Notes: a model not told the origin generated them from the sequence alone. A DNA stretch of 64,000 bases from Chitinispirillales bacterium ANBcel5 (GCA_029688955.1 JARUKZ010000012.1:1-64000), one strand, 5' to 3'; positions 35,526 to 47,113 are shown, numbered from the stretch's first letter. A program made the numbers and translations.

Positions 35526-38500
35526 TGAACACCACAACATTTTTTATATTTTTTGCCACTTCCACAAGGACAGGGCTCATTTCTACCAACCTGAACAGCA
35601 GCACGCACCGGTGCCGGTTTACCAGATCCGCCTCCTGCACGATTTGTTACCAACTGACGGTTAGGTTGCTGCTGAGGACGTGGCTGAGCAGCAGGTCCTT
35701 GAGGAGAAAACAAATCAACATCTCCATGAATCTCTTTTGAGTTGCTCAGCGGTGCCCTTTGCTGACGCTCAACCTTTTCGAGTCTAAAGATGTAACTGGA
35801 AACCTCATGAGCAATAGTGCTTCTAAGCTCCTCAAACATCTTAAGCCCTTCTCTTTGGTATTCAAAGAGCGGGTTTTTCTGCCCAAACGCACGGAACTGC
35901 ACACCACCTTTGAGGTGATCCATCTCATAGAGATGATCTTTCCATAATGAATCTATGACCATCAAAAAGACACTTCGCTCAAACTTACGCATCAGCTCTT
36001 CGCCAAAACGAGCCTCTTTCTCCTCATACCGTTCCTTAACAAGCTTCCATACATCATCAAAGAGACTGTCCTGTGTTTTGTTTGAAAGCTCCTGTTCATC
36101 TATACGATATACTATACCAAAAGAGGTCTGAATGTCACTGTAAAGGTTTGACAGGTCCCACTCTTCAGGGAACTTCCCGGCTGCGGTATGTTTAAAGATT
36201 ATCTCTTCAAGTGCCGCGGCCACCTGATCAAGAATATCATCCTTTAGGTTCTCACCTCGTAATATCCTCTGACGAAGACTGTAGATCTCGGTACGCTGCA
36301 GATTCATAACATCATCATACTCTTTAAGATGTTTTCTTATATCGAAGTTTCTGCCTTCAACTCTTTTTTGGGCATTTCCAATTGCTTTTGAAACCAAAGG
36401 ATGGGAGATAACCTCTCCATCATCGGTACCCAGTTTATCCATAATAGCAGCGATACGTTCTGAGCCAAAAATCCTCATGAGATCATCATCGAGGGAGAGA
36501 AAAAACTTGGTTGAACCAGGATCACCCTGCCGTCCAGCACGTCCCCGGAGCTGATTATCAATACGGCGACTCTCATGACGCTCAGTACCTATTATATGAA
36601 GTCCCCCCAGCTCAAGTACGCTTTTGTGCTCCTCTTTAGTCTTTTGGTAGAGTTTTTCAAATTTTTTCCGTTTCTCATCCAAAGAAAGCTCATCAGGTTC
36701 TACTCCCTGTTTAATCAGCTCATTGTTGGCCATGACTTCAAAATTTCCACCCAGAACAATATCTGTACCACGTCCAGCCATATTTGTAGCAATTGTTACC
36801 GCCCCAACATGACCGGCCTGGGCAACGATTGTAGCTTCTTTAGCGTGGTATTTAGCATTAAGCACCTCATGCTTCACCCCGGCTCTGGTGAGAAGCTTAC
36901 TTATAAGCTCAGACTTCTCTATCGAAGTGGTACCTACAAGGCAGGGGCGTCCTTCTTCTACTTTGCCCTCAATTTCTTTTACTATGGCATTATATTTTTC
37001 CCGGTGGGTTTTATAGATCTCGTCATTGGAGTCCACCCTTTTTAGAGGCCGGTTAGTAGGAACTGTAACAACATCGAGTTTGTAGATTTCATGAAACTCA
37101 CCAGCTTCAGTAACAGCAGTTCCGGTCATACCGGAGATTTTATTGTACATCTTAAAAAAGTTCTGGAATGTAATAGTTGCAAGGGTCTGGTTTTCACCAG
37201 CAACTTTCACCCCCTCCTTAGCTTCCAGAGCCTGATGAAGCCCTTCACTGTAACGTCTTCCGTGAAGAATACGACCCGTGAACTCATCAACTATAAGAAT
37301 TTGTCCCTCCTGAACGACATAGTTTACATCCCTTTCAAAGAGGGAGTAAGCCTTAAGGAGCTGACTTATACTATGAATTCTCTCTGAACGCTCGGCATAC
37401 ACTCTATGAGCTTCATCACGCTGCATTGATTTCTCCTCAGGTGATAAGGCCTCATCGCTATCGATTTTCCCAAGCAAAACAGAGAGGTCAGGCACCACAA
37501 AGAAGTCACTGTTTTCACCGCCAACAAGTGCTCTTCCCTTTTCTGTTAACTCAGCACTGTGACCTGATTCATCGATGGTGTAAAAAAGCTCTTCATCTAT
37601 CTCATTAAGTTTTTTCTCACGAAGATAATCTGTTTCCACAGTTTTCATGTGCTTGGCTACACCCGGTTCTTTAATAAGCTTAAGGAAGCGTTTGTTTTTT
37701 GGCCCCCCTCTTTTTGCAATAAGAAGCTTAAAACCAGCCTCGTACTCTTTACCCTCCTTTTTAAGCAACTCTTCAGCTTCTGCGATGATACGCTGAACAA
37801 ACTGATTTTGGGCACTAACAAGCTTTGTGACCCTGGGCTTAAGCTCCTCATATTCCTGATTTGATTTTGTTGCCGGTCCGGATATGATCAAAGGTGTACG
37901 AGCCTCATCGATAAGAATATTATCAACCTCATCAACGATAGCAAAGTTCAGTTCGCGAAGCACGCAATGGTCGGGCGATGTAGCCATGTTGTCTCTAAGG
38001 TAATCAAAACCAAATTCATTATTTGTACCGTAAGTGATATCGCAGGCATACACCGCTTTCCTTTCGGGACTATGTGGTTCGGTATCATCCAAACACCCTA
38101 CAGTAAGTCCCAGAAAGTTAAAAATTTTGCCCATCCACTCACTATCACGACGTGCCAGATAATCATTAACGGTGATAACATGCACACCTTTTCCACTTAA
38201 GGCATTAAGGTATGCAGCCATCGCGGCCACCTGAGTTTTACCTTCACCGGTTTTCATCTCAGCAATTTTACCCTGGTGAAGCACAATAGCCCCCAAAACC
38301 TGAACATCAAAGTGAGCCATAAACGGAATTTCCCGCTCCAGGTAAGGATCATACACCATTCTCCCCTCACCAAGAACACGATGGGTGCTTTCTCTAACTA
38401 CAGCATACGCCTCAGGTAAAAGATCATCAAGCGTTTCACCTTTGGCCAGCCTTTCCCTAAACTCTGCGGTCTTATTTTTTAGCTGCTCATCATTTAATTT

Positions 38501-38611
38501 TTTCACCTCGTCTTTAAAGCTGTTCACTTGTTCAAGTATCGGACGAAGCTTGCGAATATCCTTCTCCTGTTTTGATCCAAACACTTTACCGAGTATGCTC
38601 AGTAAATCCAT
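35522..38611 (-). CDS. secA: Preprotein translocase ATPase SecA
   Basis: 1029 residues, longer than the about 900 of E. coli. Walker A is TGEGKT at 121-126 and the DEVD box is in [15 protein letters not shown]. The helicase-like motifs [28 protein letters not shown] and [18 protein letters not shown] are intact. The extra length sits mainly in an insertion near 270-400, within the preprotein-binding region. The C terminus carries a zinc-binding SEC-C motif ([17 protein letters not shown]). SecA drives protein export through SecYEG. It follows a small FliL-like gene by 13 bases and overlaps tmk. Confidence 0.97.
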   Translation of the reverse strand: MDLLSILGKVFGSKQEKDIRKLRPILEQVNSFKDEVKKLNDEQLKNKTAEFRERLAKGETLDDLLPEAYAVVRESTHRVLGEGRMVYDPYLEREIPFMAHFDVQVLGAIVLHQGKIAEMKTGEGKTQVAAMAAYLNALSGKGVHVITVNDYLARRDSEWMGKIFNFLGLTVGCLDDTEPHSPERKAVYACDITYGTNNEFGFDYLRDNMATSPDHCVLRELNFAIVDEVDNILIDEARTPLIISGPATKSNQEYEELKPRVTKLVSAQNQFVQRIIAEAEELLKKEGKEYEAGFKLLIAKRGGPKNKRFLKLIKEPGVAKHMKTVETDYLREKKLNEIDEELFYTIDESGHSAELTEKGRALVGGENSDFFVVPDLSVLLGKIDSDEALSPEEKSMQRDEAHRVYAERSERIHSISQLLKAYSLFERDVNYVVQEGQILIVDEFTGRILHGRRYSEGLHQALEAKEGVKVAGENQTLATITFQNFFKMYNKISGMTGTAVTEAGEFHEIYKLDVVTVPTNRPLKRVDSNDEIYKTHREKYNAIVKEIEGKVEEGRPCLVGTTSIEKSELISKLLTRAGVKHEVLNAKYHAKEATIVAQAGHVGAVTIATNMAGRGTDIVLGGNFEVMANNELIKQGVEPDELSLDEKRKKFEKLYQKTKEEHKSVLELGGLHIIGTERHESRRIDNQLRGRAGRQGDPGSTKFFLSLDDDLMRIFGSERIAAIMDKLGTDDGEVISHPLVSKAIGNAQKRVEGRNFDIRKHLKEYDDVMNLQRTEIYSLRQRILRGENLKDDILDQVAAALEEIIFKHTAAGKFPEEWDLSNLYSDIQTSFGIVYRIDEQELSNKTQDSLFDDVWKLVKERYEEKEARFGEELMRKFERSVFLMVIDSLWKDHLYEMDHLKGGVQFRAFGQKNPLFEYQREGLKMFEELRSTIAHEVSSYIFRLEKVERQQRAPLSNSKEIHGDVDLFSPQGPAAQPRPQQQPNRQLVTNRAGGGSGKPAPVRAAVQVGRNEPCPCGSGKKYKKCCGVQ

Positions 38612-38624
38612 AAAATAATCGCCT

Positions 38625-39158
38625 CTATTCTATACGGAAATTATTTATTTCCAGGTTTATCAATGATCCGGATTCTATAATAGAATCCAGTGCTTTCATC
38701 AACTCTTTTATCAGAAGTGAATTACGAATTGCGCCATACTGTTGATGTCTCATAGCATTCTTCACAATCACTCTCAATTCAGCTCGCTTAAAAAGCAATT
38801 CTCTGTACACCTCATCGCTATCGGTAAAAAGTTCCAACGACAGCAAATTCGATAAATCATCCCTGCCTGATACACTACATCTTATATCTGACAAAGAAAC
38901 TGACTTTACTTCTCCCGGATGGTTTAGCGAATCAGCTACTTTAACCAGTGTTTCAGGTTTATCAAAAAAGATCTGCTCCTGGCGGGTTATAGCACTATTG
39001 TTATGCCCGTTTTTATCGCTACCTGCGCCAAAATCAGTGGCAAAATCCAGGTTATTGATTACTACCATTGCAGATAAAATAATACAGATCGGCAGCAGGA
39101 AAAACCACCTGTTGATTTTTCTGCCCTTATTTTGCTTTTTTAACCGCATTTTTCTCAT
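38625..39158 (-). CDS. Small membrane-anchored protein, FliL-like
   Basis: 177 residues: a very basic N-terminal tail, one transmembrane helix (about 19-36), a linker and a domain of about 110 residues. The C-terminal pattern ([19 protein letters not shown], then [14 protein letters not shown] and [12 protein letters not shown]) resembles the end of FliL, which stabilises flagellar stators: helix, short loop, helix and a final strand ending in F-x-I-x. Similarity is distant and a generic inner-membrane protein is possible. Directly upstream of secA, probably the same transcript. Confidence 0.4.
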   Translation of the reverse strand: MRKMRLKKQNKGRKINRWFFLLPICIILSAMVVINNLDFATDFGAGSDKNGHNNSAITRQEQIFFDKPETLVKVADSLNHPGEVKSVSLSDIRCSVSGRDDLSNLLSLELFTDSDEVYRELLFKRAELRVIVKNAMRHQQYGAIRNSLLIKELMKALDSIIESGSLINLEINNFRIE

Positions 39159-39401
39159 TTTTTTTAGTGAGAAAATCTGTTTTCAATGCATTGAAGAGGA
39201 TAGTTTAACTCCTTAAAGTACGTTATTACAATGGCTTTAGTGTAAAAAACCATCATTTTTTAGCGCACCATCGTTCTTAAAGCACCTAAAAAGATAAAAT
39301 TTAATAAACTTTAAGAAACATTTTCAGCCAATTCATAAAATTAATGAGATTAATGTATATTTATGAATATATTGGTTAGAAATCACTGCAAGGAGTAAAA
39401 G
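39159..39401. promoter_or_regulatory. Divergent AT-rich intergenic region
   Basis: 243 bases between the FliL-like/secA genes and the SIS isomerase gene. AT-rich. The clear element is AAGGAG at 39390-39395, placed for the GTG at 39402. No sigma-28-type box was found for the FliL-like gene. Confidence 0.4.
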
Positions 39402-40019
39402 GTGCACAGTTATCTTCAACGTGCAAAAGAAATAATAGAAGCAGAAGCAAAAGCGCTTCTGGAAATACCACTCGATGATGGTTTTGAACGTGCGATAAAC
39501 ATAATTTATGAATGCAAAGGCAAAGTTATTACCACAGGAATGGGGAAAGCTGGGAATATAGCATTAAAAATTGCCGGTACCCTTAGCTCAACAGGTACAC
39601 CAGCAGCTTTTCTTCATCCTGGCGAAGCAGCTCATGGCGATTTAGGATTACTTGCCCCCGGTGATGTAATCATAGCGTTTTCGACCTCCGGCAAAACTCG
39701 CGAAGTAATCGAAATGTTACAGCTTGCCCACCATTTTGGGATAGATAAGATTATCGGTGTAACAAGCCACCCGGATTCGGCTATTCATGAACTTAGTAAT
39801 GTGGTCATCAATATGGGTCAAATAAGTGAACCGTGCTCTCTTGGCCTTACCCCCACCTCCAGCACAACGGTGATGATGGCATTAGGGGACGCGATAGCTC
39901 TCGTTTTAATGGAGAAAAAGAAGTTCACAAAGGAACAGTACGGGCTACGTCACCACGGTGGTTACCTTGGCCAAAAAGCTAAGGAAAAAATGACCTGCAC
40001 TATGAGCCAGAACAGCTGA
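39402..40019 (+). CDS. Arabinose-5-phosphate isomerase-like SIS protein, no CBS domains
   Basis: 205 residues, GTG start with AAGGAG six bases upstream. KdsD/GutQ enzymes convert ribulose-5-phosphate to arabinose-5-phosphate, the first step of Kdo for lipopolysaccharide. The SIS domain is complete: [39 protein letters not shown] and the C-terminal [16 protein letters not shown]. Usual KdsD has two CBS domains after residue about 200; here the protein stops there, as in short isomerases of some Bacteroidetes. Followed by nadB after 19 bases. Confidence 0.87.
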   Translation: MHSYLQRAKEIIEAEAKALLEIPLDDGFERAINIIYECKGKVITTGMGKAGNIALKIAGTLSSTGTPAAFLHPGEAAHGDLGLLAPGDVIIAFSTSGKTREVIEMLQLAHHFGIDKIIGVTSHPDSAIHELSNVVINMGQISEPCSLGLTPTSSTTVMMALGDAIALVLMEKKKFTKEQYGLRHHGGYLGQKAKEKMTCTMSQNS

Positions 40020-40038
40020 AAGGAACAGGCCTTACAGA

Positions 40039-41649
40039 ATGGATAATTATGAATACGATTTCCTGGTTGTAGGTAGCGGAATAGCCGGGTTGTGCTTTGC
40101 AATCCACGCTTCCCAATTCGGGTCTGTTTTGATGATTACCAAAAAGCATGACAGTGAATCAAATACCAATTATGCTCAGGGTGGGATAGCCTGTGTACTT
40201 GATAAAAACGACAGTTTCGAGAGACATATTGAAGATACACTGAATGCGGGCAAAGGTTTATGTGACCCGGACTCAGTAAGAACCGTAGTAGAAAAAGGGC
40301 CTACGCGAATTAAAGAACTGCTCCAGTGGGGTGCATCTTTCTCAAAAGCACCTGATGCCCAAAACCCCTACGACCTTCACCTTGGAAAAGAGGGTGGACA
40401 TTCAGCAAAACGAATAGTACATTCAAAAGACCTTACCGGCAAAGAAATTGAAGCGACACTGCTAAATACGTTACACCTGAAGAAAAATGTAACCCTATTC
40501 CAAAACCACTGTGCGGTAGAGCTTATAACAGAGCACCATCTGAAAAACAACAGCACGCGGAGTAAATGTTACGGCGCATACATATTGGATTCTCGTAAAC
40601 GATCAATTTTTTCGGTCAGAGCCAGGATAACCTGTCTTTCAACCGGTGGCGCAGGAATGGTTTATCTTCACACGACAAATCCAGAGATAGCCACCGGGGA
40701 TGGTGTTGCGATGGCCTACAGGGCTGGCGCAAAAATCTCCAATATGGAATTTATCCAGTTCCACCCCACAACACTGTATCATGAAAACGCTAACTCTTTT
40801 CTCATCAGCGAAGCACTACGAGGGTACGGTGCTGTCTTACGTAATGCATCCGGTGAAGAATTTATGAACCGTTATCACACCTCAGGATCACTCGCCCCAA
40901 GAGATATAGTAGCCAGAGCGATTGACAACGAAATGAAAAAATCGGGTGAGCCCTGTGTTTATCTGGACATACGAGATGCCAAAGCAGACGAAACCATCAA
41001 ACACTTTCCAAACATTTACCAAAAATGTCTGTCGTTTGGAATTGATATCACCAAGGATTTGATCCCGGTAGTCCCTGCCGCACATTACCTGTGTGGTGGT
41101 ATTTTGGTAGACCATTGTGGTAAAACCACCATAGAAAACCTTTACGCCTGTGGTGAATCAGCATGCACTGGCGTACATGGTGCAAATCGCCTGGCGTCCA
41201 ACTCCTTACTGGAAGCTTTGGTTTTTTCCTATAAATCAGCTTACGATGCTGCTTCAAGGATAAAAGACATTTCCATCCCTCAGGTATCTGAAATACCTGA
41301 TTGGGATGACAGTGGAACTCATGACAACGAAGAATGGATTCTTCTTTCTCATAATTTAACCGAAATTCAATCTGTAATGTGGGACTATGTTGGAATAGTG
41401 CGTTCCAATCTCAGGCTTCACCGGGCACTTCGAAGGATCAATCTGCTGGAAAAAGAGATAGAGAATTTTTACAAAAAAACAAAAATCACCTCTCGTTTAC
41501 TAGAGCTAAGAAACATTGTTACCACTTCAAAACTAATCATTTTATCAGCTTTAAAGAGAAAAGAAAGCAGAGGGCTACATTACACTACTGATCATCCAAA
41601 TCAAAATGATCGTTACTGGAAGAGAAACACTATTTTAGAAAAAAAGTGA
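40039..41649 (+). CDS. nadB: L-aspartate oxidase NadB
   Basis: 536 residues. Oxidises L-aspartate to iminoaspartate, the first step of de novo NAD synthesis. The FAD-binding GSGIAG lies near residue 13. Family landmarks follow: [47 protein letters not shown], the active-site SEALRGYGA and [18 protein letters not shown]. The C-terminal three-helix domain of succinate dehydrogenase-type flavoproteins is present. nadA and nadC are not in the window. Confidence 0.95.
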   Translation: MDNYEYDFLVVGSGIAGLCFAIHASQFGSVLMITKKHDSESNTNYAQGGIACVLDKNDSFERHIEDTLNAGKGLCDPDSVRTVVEKGPTRIKELLQWGASFSKAPDAQNPYDLHLGKEGGHSAKRIVHSKDLTGKEIEATLLNTLHLKKNVTLFQNHCAVELITEHHLKNNSTRSKCYGAYILDSRKRSIFSVRARITCLSTGGAGMVYLHTTNPEIATGDGVAMAYRAGAKISNMEFIQFHPTTLYHENANSFLISEALRGYGAVLRNASGEEFMNRYHTSGSLAPRDIVARAIDNEMKKSGEPCVYLDIRDAKADETIKHFPNIYQKCLSFGIDITKDLIPVVPAAHYLCGGILVDHCGKTTIENLYACGESACTGVHGANRLASNSLLEALVFSYKSAYDAASRIKDISIPQVSEIPDWDDSGTHDNEEWILLSHNLTEIQSVMWDYVGIVRSNLRLHRALRRINLLEKEIENFYKKTKITSRLLELRNIVTTSKLIILSALKRKESRGLHYTTDHPNQNDRYWKRNTILEKK

Positions 41650-41687
41650 ACTGTTAATACCACCGTCTTATAAGCAAAATTATAACT

Positions 41688-43613
41688 ATGAATTATTCTT
41701 CGCTGATTATTTTCTCTGTTCTCTTAATATCTGCAGCTCTATTTTCTGTCTTTCGATATTCTTTATGTAAGATTTCACTACCATCTAAGCTTATTCTTAT
41801 TTTTTCTCGACTACTAATGTTGATCATAATTAGTTTAGCGTTTTTTGAACCTGTGTTCGATTTTGAAAGATTTCAGACCGGCAAAAAGAATATACCTGTG
41901 CTAATTGATGTATCAGCCAGCATGAGTCTTTTCGAACCTCAAAAAACAGTACTCCCAATGCTTGCATCTTTAAAGTCATTGGAGAACGATAATCCAGATC
42001 TTGTTTCTTTTTCCCTGTACTCATTTGGTGACTCTTTAAGAGAAATTGATGATTATTATAATCTGGAATTTTCAGATAGAAAAAGCCATTACCCACTACC
42101 ATTCAATCATCAGGGAAACAGAAGCGAACATACTATAATTATATCAGATGGACACTGGACAAATCACAGGCTTCCTCCGGAAACATTTTCTCATTCAACA
42201 TTTCACTATTTAGAGTTACCCAAAGCAACTCCAAGTCCCTACTTGGAAATGAATATATTCGCACCACAAAGCGCATCTGCCAACACTCCTGTTCAGATTG
42301 AGGTTCAATTAATCGGTTACTCAGACGATTACACAGAAAATACAGTTACACTAAGTAAAAATAATGCGATTTTGAAACAGGAGGTTTTGGAAAGCGACAG
42401 CGGTAGATTTTCTCTAAACACCCGATTAACTGTAACTGAGTCCAAACCAGGTATGAATTTATATACTATAGAAGCTAAGAACAGCTCTGGTGACCCCAAA
42501 GCAACTCATACTATACCCCTCAAGGTATATCCGGACTACATCAGCTACTCAATTCACACTCAAACCCCCAGCCTTGATGTACGATTTTTATCACAAAATT
42601 TATTAGAAAACGACCTCTTTCGCAGAAAGAATTCTGATCCTGATGTTCTCTTCATTACTGAGTGGGATGATGAAGCCCAAACATTACTCAACAGGCTCTC
42701 AGACCGTTCTATTGCAGTATTCATTAGTTCACTTCCCTGTAAACAGAAACGACTGACATGTCCACATTTTAACCTTGTTAGCCAACCATATTTTAATGCA
42801 AAGGACTTCCTTCATAACCTTCCCAACCCGGACTATTTCATCACGTGTCCAAACGGTACATTTTCCGGTGAAGACGTTTTTCTCGCGGTTTCGCTACCAG
42901 AGTGTTCCCCAGACGAAACTGTGCCAATTCTTTCTACCGCACGCTTTCAAAACAGGCGTATTCTTCTTTGTGCTGTTTCTGGAATATGGAAATGGGATTT
43001 TTTACCTATGGCTATAGAAAGAGATGAGCAGGAGAAATTTCTTTTCAGCTCAAAACTACTGGATAGAACAAAAGAATTATTACTGACCAACCTTTCTGAT
43101 TCACTTTTTATTTATCCTTCAGGAGAGTTATCAGAGAATGATTCACTTCGCCTCAAAGCTGTTCTTCCCTCCCAAATTCCAGTATTTAGCCCCCTCAGGA
43201 TGAGCTTTTCTATAACATCAAAAGATTTTGGAATGGATACAACAGTTTCAGTGGTTTCAAGTGGAGCTTTGGAGGAATCTATTGTATTACCTCCTTTAGC
43301 TAAGGGAAGCTATGAGCTCACTTGTTCACTTAGTTATGAAAAGACATTTTTTACCGCCAAGACATCAGTTTCTGTTAACACTGATTTTTCGGAATTCAGG
43401 GTTACAGACCAAAACACATCGTTTTTACAACAGTTTGCTTTTCCAATGTCAAAAGATGATGATACTTTTTTGCGTTTTATCTTCGAAGGGGCTGACACAG
43501 AAAAGCTAATTACTCAAAGAATAGAAATTAACAGATCCTGGTTACTCTTTGCACTAATATTTTTCTTAATGTTCACAGAGTGGATAATTAGAAGACGCCT
43601 TAAATTAGATTAA
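41688..43613 (+). CDS. Membrane protein with von Willebrand factor A-like domain
   Basis: 641 residues. Two N-terminal transmembrane helices (about 4-22 and 34-53) and one near the C terminus (about 617-634), leaving a large periplasmic part. Residues about 68-175 look like a vWA domain with the MIDAS start D74-V-S76-A-S78 (LIDVSASMSL) and a later ISDGHW. The overall plan resembles BatA/DUF4159-like or YfbK-type membrane proteins found near MoxR ATPases, but no MoxR gene is here. 38 bases after nadB and probably co-transcribed. Function unknown. Confidence 0.65.
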   Translation: MNYSSLIIFSVLLISAALFSVFRYSLCKISLPSKLILIFSRLLMLIIISLAFFEPVFDFERFQTGKKNIPVLIDVSASMSLFEPQKTVLPMLASLKSLENDNPDLVSFSLYSFGDSLREIDDYYNLEFSDRKSHYPLPFNHQGNRSEHTIIISDGHWTNHRLPPETFSHSTFHYLELPKATPSPYLEMNIFAPQSASANTPVQIEVQLIGYSDDYTENTVTLSKNNAILKQEVLESDSGRFSLNTRLTVTESKPGMNLYTIEAKNSSGDPKATHTIPLKVYPDYISYSIHTQTPSLDVRFLSQNLLENDLFRRKNSDPDVLFITEWDDEAQTLLNRLSDRSIAVFISSLPCKQKRLTCPHFNLVSQPYFNAKDFLHNLPNPDYFITCPNGTFSGEDVFLAVSLPECSPDETVPILSTARFQNRRILLCAVSGIWKWDFLPMAIERDEQEKFLFSSKLLDRTKELLLTNLSDSLFIYPSGELSENDSLRLKAVLPSQIPVFSPLRMSFSITSKDFGMDTTVSVVSSGALEESIVLPPLAKGSYELTCSLSYEKTFFTAKTSVSVNTDFSEFRVTDQNTSFLQQFAFPMSKDDDTFLRFIFEGADTEKLITQRIEINRSWLLFALIFFLMFTEWIIRRRLKLD

Positions 43614-43614
43614 G

Positions 43615-44982
43615 TTACTGATATGTCGAGACGATGTTGAGGGCTTTTATTTTTAAATATAGTGTTTTAGGACTGATCCCAAGCACTTTTGCTGCTTTAG
43701 CTCTATGCCCTTTTACATTTTTTAGCACCGAAACGATATGCCTTCTTTCTACTTCTTTAAGACTCATGTCATTTTCATACTCTACAGGAGCTTCTTCCTG
43801 TAATTTTTCTTCTGGTGCTTTTTTAGATACCTTTAAGAATAGCAGATCATCGGCGCTTACAATTCTCCCACGACTTAAAATACATGTTCTTTCTACAACA
43901 TTTTTAAGCTCACGTACATTACCCTTCCAATCGTAAGCTTTAAGAATTTCAAGAGCTTTTGAATCGAACTTTTTTTGGAATCCATACAGGGCGATAAAAT
44001 TATCAACCAACAGCGGAATATCTTCAACTCTTTCTTTCAAAGGCGGAACTTCAATGGAGAGTACATTTAATCTGTAGTAAAGATCAGCTCTGAACTTATT
44101 TTCCTCAACGAGCTCTTCAAGTGGTTGATTAGTTGCACATATTATTCTTACATTTAGGGGAATGTCCCTTGTCCCACCAACTCTTCTGATATCTCCGGTT
44201 TCAAGGAAACGCAATAATTTAGCTTGAAAATGTATGGGGATTTCACCAATTTCATCCAGAAACAATGTCCCACCATCTGCTATCTCAGCAAGTCCCCTTT
44301 TCTGCGCCTTAGCGTCTGTAAAAGCTCCTTTTTCATATCCGAAGAGTTCACTTTCAAGAAGCGTTTCAGATAAAGAGGCACAGTTTATAGGAATAAACGT
44401 TTTATCACTTCTGGTACTTTGATTATGAATAGATCTTGCGACAACTTCTTTTCCACTCCCACTTTCCCCAAGGATCAAAACCGTAGACTGGGCAGGCGCG
44501 ATTCTTGAAATCATCGATCCAAGATCAAGCATCGCTTTGCTTTTACCTATGAGGTTAGCATTATAACCACTTTTCACCAACTCATCTTTTAGTATCCTCA
44601 AATCAATAAGTGAACGGTGATGTTCTATAGCTCTCTCAATGTGTATAAGCAACTCTTTAAGGTTATATGGCTTGCGGATATACTCAAATGCCCCAAGCTT
44701 CATGCACTCAATGGCCGTTTCCAGTGTTGCATTTCCGGTAAGAATAATTATTTCTGAAGCATTGTTTTCCTGTTTGGTTGCCCTTAGTACATCAATACCA
44801 TCCATTTTGGGCATCACGATATCAAGAAGAATAACATGATAAAAATTCTCTCTTATTTTTTCGAGTGCAGCTTCTCCATCCGAAACCGTCTCCACACCAT
44901 ACCCGGCCCGACTAAGCTCGTTTTGAAGCAATAATCTTAAAGAGTTTTCATCATCAACTACAAGTATTCGTTCCTTACTCAT
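43615..44982 (-). CDS. Sigma-54-dependent response regulator (NtrC type)
   Basis: 455 residues: receiver (D10, D11, phosphoacceptor D54 in LLDIVMPKMDG), AAA+ domain with Walker A GESGSGKE and the sigma-54 contact loop GAFTDA (family GAFTGA), GGTLFLDEIGE as Walker B, and a C-terminal Fis-type helix-turn-helix (KAAKVLGISPKTLYLKI). It should activate sigma-54 promoters after phosphorylation. It is nine bases after the receiver-kinase gene, its likely cognate. Target genes are not evident here. Convergent with the vWA gene with one base between stops. Confidence 0.95.
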   Translation of the reverse strand: MSKERILVVDDENSLRLLLQNELSRAGYGVETVSDGEAALEKIRENFYHVILLDIVMPKMDGIDVLRATKQENNASEIIILTGNATLETAIECMKLGAFEYIRKPYNLKELLIHIERAIEHHRSLIDLRILKDELVKSGYNANLIGKSKAMLDLGSMISRIAPAQSTVLILGESGSGKEVVARSIHNQSTRSDKTFIPINCASLSETLLESELFGYEKGAFTDAKAQKRGLAEIADGGTLFLDEIGEIPIHFQAKLLRFLETGDIRRVGGTRDIPLNVRIICATNQPLEELVEENKFRADLYYRLNVLSIEVPPLKERVEDIPLLVDNFIALYGFQKKFDSKALEILKAYDWKGNVRELKNVVERTCILSRGRIVSADDLLFLKVSKKAPEEKLQEEAPVEYENDMSLKEVERRHIVSVLKNVKGHRAKAAKVLGISPKTLYLKIKALNIVSTYQ

Positions 44983-44991
44983 TACTTAACC

Positions 44992-46518
44992 CTACGTACT
45001 CTTCTGTGTCACCGGTAGTTCCAGCACCACACAGGTTCCCTTAGTTGCCAAATCATTAAACACATCGATTCTTCCGTTACACTCTTCCATCATTCTGTGA
45101 CAAATTGCGAGCCCCATTCCCGTTTCACGCCCAACTTCTTTTGTTGTAAAAAACGGATCGAATATTTTAGGTAAAATATCAGGATGAATACCAGGCCCCT
45201 CATCTGTAATTTTAAGTTTAACAATTCCATTTGATATAAGTTTTTCAAGAGAAATGGTTACCTCAGTGTTCTGGGTACAAAAATCAATACAATTAGAAAA
45301 GACGCTTATAAGTACCTGTTCAAATTTATTGCAATCAGTATGTAAGAGTATATCAGAAATAACAGTATTTTTAATTTTTATTCCTACCCGTGATGCCCGT
45401 GGGAGTACAAGTTTAAGCACACTTTCCAGACTTTTACAAAGCGATACCTCAGAAATGACACTTTCCCCTCCTCTTGCAAATCTGGAAAGATTATCTATGG
45501 TATTTCTACACCGAAGTGTTTCCTGATTGATTATTTCAAGATACTGCATTAACTCGCTTTGTTGAATGTAATCATTGGATTTCAACCGTTCCAGAATAGA
45601 ATCAGAGAAACCAAGTATAGCAGTTAAAGGGTTATTTACTTCATGAGCAACACCAGAAGCAAGATTTCCGATGGCAGCAAGCTTTGCGGAACGGTAAAGT
45701 TGTTTTCTGGTAAGGTCCTTTTCTTTTTCAAGCTCAATTTTTTCAGTAATATTTTCCATTGAAATCACTATCACTTCATGTGCTTCTTCAGTATCAAAGC
45801 GTGCAGCTTTCAATTCAACATACAACTTTTCTTTATATGCAGTCTTAATTTCGAAAACCCGGGCTTTAGGAGTAATCTGAGTTTGATTCAAATCATCAAT
45901 AAGTTCGTTGAATTTTTCTTTCTCATTTGAGGTAATTAGATCAAACATATTTTTACCTAGTATTTTTACTTTTGAAATACCTACAGTTTCAGAAAACAAA
46001 TTATTACATTCGATTATTTTCAGATTACAATCAAGTGTAAGGATAAGAGTAGGCAGGTATTCATACAGACACTTATAATTTCCCTGAGAGCGTAGCAAAT
46101 CTCTTTGAAGTGTTCTGATACGAAGCATGGAGCGTATGCGCGCCAGGAGCTCTTCAACGGAAAATGGTTTTGTAATATAGTCATCGGCATAATTCAAGCC
46201 CGTGACCTTAGCACTGATGTTATCTAAAGCAGTAACTAAAATTACAGGAAGAAAAAGTTTACTCTTAACGCTTTTTTTGATTTTTTTTGCGACAACGTAC
46301 CCATTTACATCTGGCATAACCACATCAAGCAACACGACATCCACCGATATTTTCTTGAGCATCTCAAGAGCTTGATGACCACTTCTGCAAACAATTGTAT
46401 GATAACCTTCGTCGATGAGAATATCTTCTATATAATGTCCGATTTCGTGGTTATCATCAACAATAAGTATACGTTCGACCTTCTGCTTCTCGGGTTCATT
46501 CTTCTCCAAAATATCCAT
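44992..46518 (-). CDS. Histidine kinase with N-terminal receiver and PAS
   Basis: 508 residues: a receiver domain first (about 16-130; acidic pair in IVDDNHE, phosphoacceptor in LLDVVMPDVNG, lysine in ITKPF), a PAS domain (about 145-265), then HisKA with the histidine in GVAHEVNNPLTAILGF and HATPase (DEGPGIHPD, FFTTKEVGRETGMGLAI). Soluble, so it senses an internal signal or a partner protein. Its first 23 bases lie within the end of rdgB and the sigma-54 regulator follows after nine bases, so all are likely co-transcribed. Confidence 0.93.
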   Translation of the reverse strand: MDILEKNEPEKQKVERILIVDDNHEIGHYIEDILIDEGYHTIVCRSGHQALEMLKKISVDVVLLDVVMPDVNGYVVAKKIKKSVKSKLFLPVILVTALDNISAKVTGLNYADDYITKPFSVEELLARIRSMLRIRTLQRDLLRSQGNYKCLYEYLPTLILTLDCNLKIIECNNLFSETVGISKVKILGKNMFDLITSNEKEKFNELIDDLNQTQITPKARVFEIKTAYKEKLYVELKAARFDTEEAHEVIVISMENITEKIELEKEKDLTRKQLYRSAKLAAIGNLASGVAHEVNNPLTAILGFSDSILERLKSNDYIQQSELMQYLEIINQETLRCRNTIDNLSRFARGGESVISEVSLCKSLESVLKLVLPRASRVGIKIKNTVISDILLHTDCNKFEQVLISVFSNCIDFCTQNTEVTISLEKLISNGIVKLKITDEGPGIHPDILPKIFDPFFTTKEVGRETGMGLAICHRMMEECNGRIDVFNDLATKGTCVVLELPVTQKST

Positions 46519-47101
46519 AAAGCACTTTTTTTAAGATTTTTAAGGCTTTACCTCTGTGACTGATCATATGTTTTTTTTCGGAATTGTAATTTGCAAGAGA
46601 TACAGAACTTCCTTCAGGTATAAAAACAGGATCATATCCAAATCCCATCTCACCGGTTCCTTCGTGTGCTATTTGGCCTTCACAGGTTGATTCTGCGGAC
46701 AGATACTGATCCTGCGCTATTTTAAGCACAAGAACACATCTGAAACGCGCTGTTCTCTTTTCATCAGGGATACCTTCAAGCAAAGAAAGTAACTTTTGGT
46801 TATTTTCTTTGCTCATTGCTTTTTCTCCTGCAAACCGTGCGCTTTTTACTCCCGGTGCACCGTTAAGAGCATCTACTTCCAGCCCTGAATCATCCGCCAA
46901 TGCCCAGACCCCCTGAGTTCTCTCAAACACCCAATCAGCTTTTATCTTGGCATTCTCATAAAAACACAATCCGTACTCATCAATTGCAGGTACCGGATCC
47001 CAATGATCTTTCAGAGAGGTCAAATGAACGGGGAGTTTAGAAAACATCTCCCTAAACTCCCTCACCTTGCCTTCATTTCCAGTTGCTAAAATTATTTCCA
47101 T
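46496..47101 (-). CDS. rdgB: dITP/XTP pyrophosphatase (RdgB/HAM1)
   Basis: 201 residues. Hydrolyses non-canonical purine triphosphates to monophosphates, keeping them out of DNA. Family motifs: ILATGNEGKVREF at the N terminus, YENAKIKA, ADDSGLEVDALNGAPGV with the catalytic Asp, FGYDPVF and SHRGKAL. Twelve bases after leuS; its end overlaps the following kinase gene by 23 bases. Confidence 0.95.
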   Translation of the reverse strand: MEIILATGNEGKVREFREMFSKLPVHLTSLKDHWDPVPAIDEYGLCFYENAKIKADWVFERTQGVWALADDSGLEVDALNGAPGVKSARFAGEKAMSKENNQKLLSLLEGIPDEKRTARFRCVLVLKIAQDQYLSAESTCEGQIAHEGTGEMGFGYDPVFIPEGSSVSLANYNSEKKHMISHRGKALKILKKVLYGYFGEE

Positions 47102-47113
47102 GCTATAAAAACC

